64,000 nucleotides of DNA from Echiichthys vipera (taxonomy: Eukaryota; Chordata; Actinopteri; Perciformes; Trachinidae). Of this stretch, positions 58,023-64,000 are shown in pieces. Below the pieces are notes generated by a model, which saw only the letters and a program-made list of their open reading frames with translations, made no database searches and had not been told where the DNA came from. The DNA is taken from NCBI GenBank assembly GCA_963691815.1, contig OY829645.1, positions 18,052,672 to 18,116,671 of the forward strand, in the 5' to 3' direction. A program made the translations under genes and the position numbers. How positions within the stretch are numbered: the stretch's first letter is position 1; each line of letters opens with the position of its first letter.

Positions 58023-58211
58023 ATGGGGCCGCCAGTGGCTGAGTGGTTAGAGCAGCCTTCCCATGTAAAGAGGCTGAAGGTCCTTGAGGCAGCACCCGGG
58101 GCATCGACTCTGAGCTGTGTCTCCCCCCCTCTCTCTCACCCTATTTCCTGTCTGTCCTATATAATAAAAGCTTGAAAAACTGCCAAAAAATAATCTTAGA
58201 GAGAAAAAAAT
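58023..58211 (+). mobile_element. tRNA-derived SINE with 9-bp TSD
   Basis: The head ATGGGGCCGCCAGTGGCTGA, with GTGGTTAGAGCAGCC, is tRNA-like and contains a good A box (TGGCTGAGTGGTTA). A weaker B box (GGGGCATCGACTC) lies about 55 bases on. The tail includes CCCTATTTCCTGTCTGTCCT, AATAAAAGC and an A-rich end. AAATATTGC flanks it (58014-58022, 58212-58220). The parts and spacing match widespread fish tRNA-SINEs mobilised by LINEs. Confidence 0.88.
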
Positions 58212-59077
58212 AAATATTGCTCATGAGAGTGTGCAGTACCAAGATTGTTTTCAAGAGAGAATTACGGCCAGGTAAGCATCACTGAAGTAAGACACAATTT
58301 TTTTTCAGCCCACAAATATGGTAATTTCTTATATCCTACATATTATTTATTCTTGTCAGTATCATTTGTGTTTCCAATTTTTTCCCATAGGCAAAGTAAC
58401 ACGATGCACACTTAGAAGTAATTCAGTTGCTTGGTTAGGCATTAGACTCTCATGCTTGAATAATTTATCCAAAAACTTACAAAATACCTATAAAAGTCGA
58501 TGTCAGAATCCTGTATTCTAACATCCTGTATATATATATATCTATTAGGGCTGCAACGATTCATCGAGTTACTCGATTAACTCGATGATGAAAATTCCTT
58601 CGAGGCAAAACATCTGCCTCAAAGCCTCGTTAAATTCCTATGACGCGCCTATGTGCAGGGATCTGATTGTTCCACACGGACCTTTTTCAGGAAGCACTCC
58701 AGCGCGTCATACACGGTCATACATTCTGAATTTAGTTGGCGCCAGAGAAGACTCTGGTTGGCGCGATGGCGGAAAGTCAGACTCAGAATGTCCGTAAACG
58801 ACAGAGAGTATCTAAAGGAAAAAAAGAAAGTAACATGTCAACATGTGGGTGCACACGGCTGATGACTGCAAGCCTGCTCCACAATCCTAATAATATCTCA
58901 AAAATAGGTTGGCATCCACCACTTTCAGTGTAATTTACCAATATCTGAAGATATAAGGAGTTTGGATGTACAACCATTTTGGAAAATTACTGCTTTATTG
59001 TGACCTTTTGAGCCTGGGGCCTAAACTTCCAGGAAGCAGCCTAAGGAATCACAAAGCCAAGCAAAATCAATCTGACA

Positions 59078-59779
59078 ATGGCTAACAAGAAATTGGCTGA
59101 AGATGTCGAGGACATAAAGAAGTCCTTGCAGTTTTTGTCACAGGAAATAACTAAAGTTTCAGAAAAGCAAGCATGTTTGATGGAACTTACAGATGAGATC
59201 AGACAACTGAAAACACTGATTCAAGAAAAGGACAAGCGAATTGAGCATTTGGAAACGCGGATTGATGACCTGGAACAATTTTCTAGAATGGAAGACCTTC
59301 TGATCTCAGGGCTTGAAATTCAACGCACTTTTGCACAAGCCGTAGCTGGGGACAGAGGAGAAGGAAATTTGGCAATTCCCACCACAAGTCCTGGTTTGTC
59401 TTCACTGGAGCACCAGGTAATCAAGTTTTTTGAGAGCAAAAACATCTCTATTGACAGTAAAGATGTTGCAGCATGTCACGCATTATCACAGAGAAATGGG
59501 AAAAGGCCAAATATTATCATTCGTTTTGCCAATAGAAAGCACAAAATGGAGGTGCTAAGAAATGGCAGGAAATTGAAGGGTACAGGTGTTTATGTGAATG
59601 AGCACCTTACCAGGAAAAATGCTGAAATTGCAAGACAGGCAAGAATTCTGAGAAGAGAGAAGAAGATACAAGACACTTGGACACGGAACTGTAGAATTCT
59701 GATCAAGCTTAATGGATCTCCAGAACAGGCCAGAGTGATGGTTATCAAAGACATCAAAGAACTTGAACAATACAAATAA
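59078..59779 (+). CDS. LINE ORF1 protein, coiled coil plus RRM-like domain
   Basis: The 233-residue frame is uninterrupted. Residues about 5-75 form a strong coiled coil (DEIRQLKTLIQEKDKRIEHL and ETRIDDLEQFSR). The C-terminal half has VIKFFESKNISIDSKDVAAC, RPNIIIRFANRKHKMEVLRN and GVYVNEHLTRKNAEIARQAR, like the RRM/CTD of L1-type ORF1 proteins. The product would bind and chaperone the LINE RNA. The start is MANKKLAEDVEDIKKSL; no earlier in-frame ATG gives extra domain. The ORF1 is intact. Confidence 0.88.
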   Translation: MANKKLAEDVEDIKKSLQFLSQEITKVSEKQACLMELTDEIRQLKTLIQEKDKRIEHLETRIDDLEQFSRMEDLLISGLEIQRTFAQAVAGDRGEGNLAIPTTSPGLSSLEHQVIKFFESKNISIDSKDVAACHALSQRNGKRPNIIIRFANRKHKMEVLRNGRKLKGTGVYVNEHLTRKNAEIARQARILRREKKIQDTWTRNCRILIKLNGSPEQARVMVIKDIKELEQYK

Positions 59780-59832
59780 ATAAGTCTTGGAGGACCCAAA
59801 GAAAAACGGACAAGTGACAATGAACTGGATTT

Positions 59833-62800
59833 ATGATGCATCCTGACAGACTTAAATCAACCATAAACACAGTAAGGACAGAATCAGATCACTCTAGTCA
59901 TGTAAATCTTCAACTCAAAAGGTTTGATTACACAGAGTTTAAACCGCATGATATACAGAATGATTTGGATCCAGAGAACAATGTGCTTGCAAAAATACAG
60001 AACAATTGTGAATATTATACACATGAGCAACTTGAGAAGCACATAACCACAAAGGATTCACTTTCTATTATTCATTTCAATTGTAGAAGTCTTAACTCAA
60101 ATTTCTCTAAAATTCTAGACTTTTTGAAACAATCAAAACACACCTTTTCTGTAATAGCAATCTCAGAGACATGGATGGACAAGGAACAATGTTCCTTCTT
60201 CCAGATAGAAGGATATAACATGTTCTTCAGAAGTAGGAACCGTCAAAAAGGTGGGGGTGTAGCTCTATATATTGACCGAAACTTGAAAAGTAAAATAGTA
60301 AAAAACAAGTGCTTAATCATTGATAAAGTTATGGAATGTGTTACTGTAGAAATTGAGCTTGAAAAGTCAAGGAATGTCTATGTAAGCTGCATATACAGAA
60401 AACCTGGTTCATGCATTGATATATTTAGGGAAACGATGATGGATCTGTATGAGGGTTTATGCGAAAGAAAAATGTTTTTTGTATGTGGTGACTTTAATCT
60501 TGACTTACTGAATCCTTTAGAACTGCCGTCAATTACCGAGTTTATAAATACAATGTATAGTTTAAGTTTATATCCCGCCATAACGAGACCATCTCGAATA
60601 ACAAGAAACAGTGCAACATTGATTGATAACATATTTTCTAACATTATTGAACATGAAATAACAAGTGGACTTTTAATATCTGATATATCGGATCACCTTC
60701 CAGTCTTTACAAAGATAGAAATGGTTACTAAATCCAATAAAGCAAAGAAAATGGTTATAATGACCAGACAAAAAAACACTGAGGCAATTAATAGACTTAA
60801 GAATGCTCTACTGGAACAAAACTGGGACAATGTATATATTCAGATAATGTAAATACTGCTTATGAAGCCTTTTTGAACTCATTTTTTACTCTATATAACA
60901 CACATTGTCCCCTAATTAGTAAAGTAATCACTGACAAATTTTCTGGAAAACCATGGTTAACAAAGGGTATTCAAAAGGCATGTAAGAAAAAGAACAAACT
61001 GTATAAAGAATTCCTTAAAAAAAGGACTGAAGAAGCAGAGAGAACCTACAAAACATATAAGAACAGACTAACAAACATCATGAGAGCATGTAAAACAGAT
61101 TATTATAGTGATATTTTGGAAAGAAGCAAAAACGACATAAAAAATACATGGAGCATTTTGAACAAATTAATTAAAAGAAGAAATAAGGAGTCCCACTTCC
61201 CTTCTCACTTTGAAATAAATTATGGACATCTGATCACCCAGCCAAACGAAATTGCTAATGAATTTAATAACTACTTTAGTAAAATAGGTTCTAACTTAGA
61301 AAAAGAAATACCAAACTACCATAATAAGGAGGATATCCTCAGCAAACTTCCAAAGCAGGAAAACAGTATATTCCTACATCTTACAGATGAAAATGAAATT
61401 CTTTCAATTGTGAAAAAGTTAAAAAGTAAAAAGTCATCAGACTCTGATGGATTGGACATGTCAATATTAAAAGAAATAATTGATTTTGTAATAACTCCTA
61501 TCACCTTTTTATTTAACCTGTCCCTGCAAACAGGAATATTCCCAGAAAGAATGAAGATGGCAAAAGTAATTCCGATTTACAAGTCGGGTGATAAACACAC
61601 ATTCACAAATTATAGACCTATCTCCATACTATCCCAATTTTCTAAAATATTGGAGAAGCTTTTCCATTTAAGATTATATAATTATTTAGAAAAATATGAC
61701 ATACTCTGTGAGCAGCAATATGGCTTTAGACCTGATCGAACCACAACCTTAGCTTTGGTGGACCTAGTTGAAAATATAACAAATGCAATAGAACATAATC
61801 AATATGCTGTTGGTTTATTCCTGGATCTTACCAAAGCTTTCGACACCGTGAACCATGATCTCTTGCTGAAAAAACTTAATAGATATGGGATCAGGGGTGT
61901 GGCCCTTTCCTGGATCCAAAGTTATTTGAGCAACAGATCCCAATACGTCCACTTTGATGGCACCGACTCAGAGACCATGTCAGTGACCTGTGGACTCCCC
62001 CAGGGGTCAGTGTTGAGTCCTTTGTTGTTCATAATTTACATTAATGATTTATGTTCGGTTTCAAAAACAATGCACTTTATATTATTTGCAGATGATACAA
62101 ACATACTTTGTTGTGGTAGAGATTTAAAGGCATTATTTGAAGCTGTAGAAAATGAACTGAAAATATTGAAGCATTGGTTCGACTCAAATAAATTAACTCT
62201 GAACTTAAAGAAAACTAAATTTATAATATTTGCAAATCGTCCAATCAATGTGGAAACAAACTTGATTATAAACGATACAGAGATTGAACAAGTAAATGAA
62301 ATTAAGTTTTTAGGAATAATATTGCAAAATAAGCTAAGTTGGAGAAATCACATAAATTATATAAAGGCAAAAGTCTGCAAATCATTAGCAGTCATTAGTA
62401 AGGTTAAAGAATATTTAAATGATCAAACGCTATATGTATTGTATTGTTCCTTGGTGCTTCCCTACATGACCTATGGTCTGGAGGTGTGGGGAAACACATA
62501 CCAAACTAACACAAAACCAATCAGTTTGATCCAAAAAAGGGCAATGCGACTTATAAATAAAGCTGGATATAGGGAACACACAAATACACTTTACATCCGA
62601 AAAAAAGCCTTGAAATTCAAGGACTTGGTTTACTTTCGAACGGCACAATTTATGTTTAAAATAAAGAATAATCAATTCCCCGTTCTGATCCAGAACCTGT
62701 TCCAGGAAAGGGAAAGTACCTATCTGCTGAGAGGGCAAGACGTGCTGAAAAAGCCCAGTGTTAGAACAAATGCAAAAATGCATTGTATTTCTGTTGTTGG

Positions 62801-62933
62801 AGTGAATGTTTGGAATGATTTGGCCATAGATTTAAAAGACTGCAGAACATTAATTTACTTTAAAACTGTTCTCAAGAGGAACATTATTCAAACATATGTT
62901 GATTGTGTTTCGCTGACAGCAGCAATAAATTAA
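59833..62933 (+). pseudogene. LINE ORF2, endonuclease plus RT, one frameshift
   Basis: The first half (59833-60852) is an APE endonuclease with IHFNCRSLNSNFSKI, AISETWMD, the Tyr-Arg-Lys-Pro block, VCGDFNLDLL, LIDNIFSN and ISDISDHLPVF. The second half (60873-62933) is RT and C-terminal domain: SSDSDGLDMS, NYRPISILSQFSKILEKLF, LDLTKAFDTVNHDLLL, CGLPQGSVLSPLLFIIYIND, catalytic LFADDTNILCC, then KFLGIILQNKLSWRNHI. A one-base deletion near 60846 (CAGATAATG) shifts frame just before the RT linker and is the only break in about 1,030 codons. All catalytic motifs are intact. Confidence 0.93.
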
Positions 62934-63117
62934 TTATTAGATATTTTCTTTTTGACCTGTGTGTAGCTGCTACCTAAGTTTATGTATTTTAAAGGGTAGG
63001 CGTTATAAGCTTTAGCTTCTGCCTATTCCCTTTTTTCAGACCTTATACATTTATTTTTTTGTGTTTGTTACGAAATGTCTTTGTCTGAAATGTCTGAAAA
63101 TAAACTGAACTGAACTG
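62934..63117 (+). other. LINE 3' UTR and AACTG tail
   Basis: The 3' UTR ends GAAAATAAACTGAACTGAACTG; the pentamer repeat tail marks the end where reverse transcription starts. Confidence 0.8.
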
Positions 63118-63620
63118 AAAGTTAGGGATCATTATATATTGAAAGAGGGAGAGAACAAGATGCAGTGTGTTTACTGCAAAGCAGACCTGGCTTACCACTC
63201 CAGTACGACGTCAATGATTCAACATCTGTCTAGAAAACATCTACATGCTGTTTCACCAACAGTCGCTGAAACAAGGTAACGTAGCCTAAGCTTTTACATT
63301 GATGTTCGCTGATTTTAATAGCGTACTGTATTTGTAGCGATGTCTTGAGGCGGTTTGACTAGATATGATGTTTAGCTTTGATGTTAAGTAGCCTAGCTAT
63401 TCTAAAACGGATAGTTTCGGTCCTTGATTGTGATTGACTGAATCGCGTTAGATGCCGTTGTATATAGCACGATAAACACACACATTGACCGCATTTCGTT
63501 ATATAGTGATGCGCTAGCACAACTAGCTCAAAAGTTAGAGTGGCTGCGTCTCGTTGTTGCATGTCAACCATTCATATGGAGGAAATATATTTCTTGGCGG
63601 AAGAATGATTATCTATGAAT

Positions 63621-64000
63621 CAGTGACGTGCAGTGAGGGTTGGGGTTGGGGAGGCACTGACTCACAAGTCAGATTTACAAACATATAAGAACAGGATAGG
63701 ATGAGAGAATAGGAGGGAATAGGATGCTGAAAACCATTTTAAAACATAGTGCCAATGTATACTGCAGTATATCTAACCTTTACTTGTAAATGACTTCTTG
63801 CTTTGACTGAAAGTCCAGCTTTGAAAAATGTCTTAGTTTAGAAATCAAATCCTCCATTTTCAGGGGGAGAAATGACAGCTTGTCGCTAAGCTCTACAGCG
63901 TCGCACAGCACACTTCTTGTGTTTACTTTTTGCACACAGGTCAGAGTTCACCGTGACCTGGCTGCTCACTATCGCCGCCTTCCTTGAGGCAGAGGTACTG
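63621..64000. repeat. Possible hAT-type MITE left end, cut by window edge
   Basis: CAGTGACGTGCAGTGAGGGT and GGGGAGGCACTGACTCAC look like a hAT terminus known from fish. The remaining bases to the edge are non-coding. The other end is outside the window, so this is tentative. Confidence 0.35.

Larger units (their letters stand above)
58828..63117 (+). mobile_element. Nearly intact LINE (Jockey/CR1/L2 superfamily), 4.3 kb
   Basis: The LINE holds a 5' UTR (about 58828-59077), ORF1 (59078-59779), a 53-base gap, ORF2 (59833-62933, one frameshift), a short 3' UTR and an AACTGAACTGAACTG tail. It is the most complete coding retroelement here. It lies within an A-rich codon run of the hAT exon; the target duplication is hard to read there (AAAG on both sides at most). 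No RNase H domain is seen. The lack of stops argues for a recent insertion. Confidence 0.92.
58766..63276 (+). pseudogene. hAT transposase BED-finger exon, interrupted
   Basis: The first piece reads MAESQTQNVRKRQRVSKGKK (58766-58825). After the LINE comes VRDHYILKEGENKMQCVYCK, then ADLAYHSSTTSMIQHLSRKH (63119-63240), with the Cys-x2-Cys...His-x4-His of a BED zinc finger. It closes at ETR followed by a GTAACG donor-like site (63276). The catalytic exons are not visible in the remaining 700 bases. Without the insert the exon would look intact. Confidence 0.75.
58546..64000 (+). mobile_element. ZBED-type hAT transposon, 5' part, split by a LINE
   Basis: The left end TAGGGCTGCAACGATTCATC is a hAT terminus with CGAGTTACTCGATTAACTCG subterminal repeats. 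The first coding exon begins at ATG 58766 and resumes after the LINE at about 63119 with the BED finger. The right end is not identified and may lie beyond the window. The MITE at 45252-46490 is a relative. Confidence 0.7.

Noticed and set aside
58023..58100. tRNA gene at the SINE head
   Set aside because: A box is good but the B box is degenerate and the body continues into a SINE tail with target duplication.

Overview
This window looks like a teleost fish genome, probably ray-finned and percomorph-like. The evidence is its repeat content: an L1/Tx1-type LINE, several L2-type LINEs with an SGNH-esterase ORF1, a Ty3/Gypsy element of the sushi type, fish-style PIF/Harbinger, hAT and CMC/EnSpm DNA transposons, tRNA-derived SINEs and a Penelope fragment. 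It is not prokaryotic: there are introns, microsatellites and no operons. I found no host protein-coding exon that I can support. Every recognisable coding stretch belongs to a transposable element (TE), so the window is an intergenic or intronic TE graveyard with a few fairly fresh insertions.

Layout. 1-4550: L1-type LINE on the minus strand, with ORF2 running off the left edge. 4554-9604: an L2 LINE (minus) enclosed by a 70-bp inverted repeat and itself interrupted by a 618-bp MITE (5800-6417) and a solo-LTR-like insert (6902-7283). 9640-13480: a hAT transposase fragment and mixed non-coding repeats. 13480-19100: an AT-rich repeat family split by a complete-ended Harbinger element (15129-17502) and an LTR-like segment. 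19930-22725: a truncated L2 and a second Harbinger. 23884-27142: a head-to-head palindrome of two Harbinger relics, with a solo LTR inserted (26465-27105). 27143-31975: another L2-like LINE with a 2.65-kb hAT inserted exactly inside its reverse transcriptase (8-bp target-site duplication, TSD). 31976-38640: the quietest part, holding a solo LTR (33610-34150) and a SINE (36706-37016). 38640-42598: Ty3/Gypsy element (minus) with one nonsense codon in pol. 42599-about 51000: CMC/EnSpm transposon with two divergent genes, invaded by a hAT MITE that carries a Penelope fragment with a hammerhead-like motif, and by a 2.24-kb LTR. 51170-56762: hAT relic, two more L2 copies and a second member of the AT-rich family. 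58023-58211: SINE. 58546 to the right edge: a ZBED-type hAT whose first exon is split by a nearly intact 4.3-kb LINE (ORF1 intact, ORF2 with one frameshift).

How the parts relate. The window reads as a nested stratigraphy. At least seven insertions carry matching TSDs, and for the hAT in the LINE and the LTR in the CMC transposase, removing the insert plus one TSD copy leaves the host reading frame open. The youngest-looking pieces are the LINE at 58828-63117, the Gypsy pol, the solo LTRs, the Penelope fragment and the two SINEs. The oldest are the L2 copies and the AT-rich family. I saw no clearly new biological system. The most unusual items are the 14-bp-flanked Penelope/hammerhead relic, the Harbinger palindrome, the tandemly duplicated LTR and the inverted repeat around the first L2.
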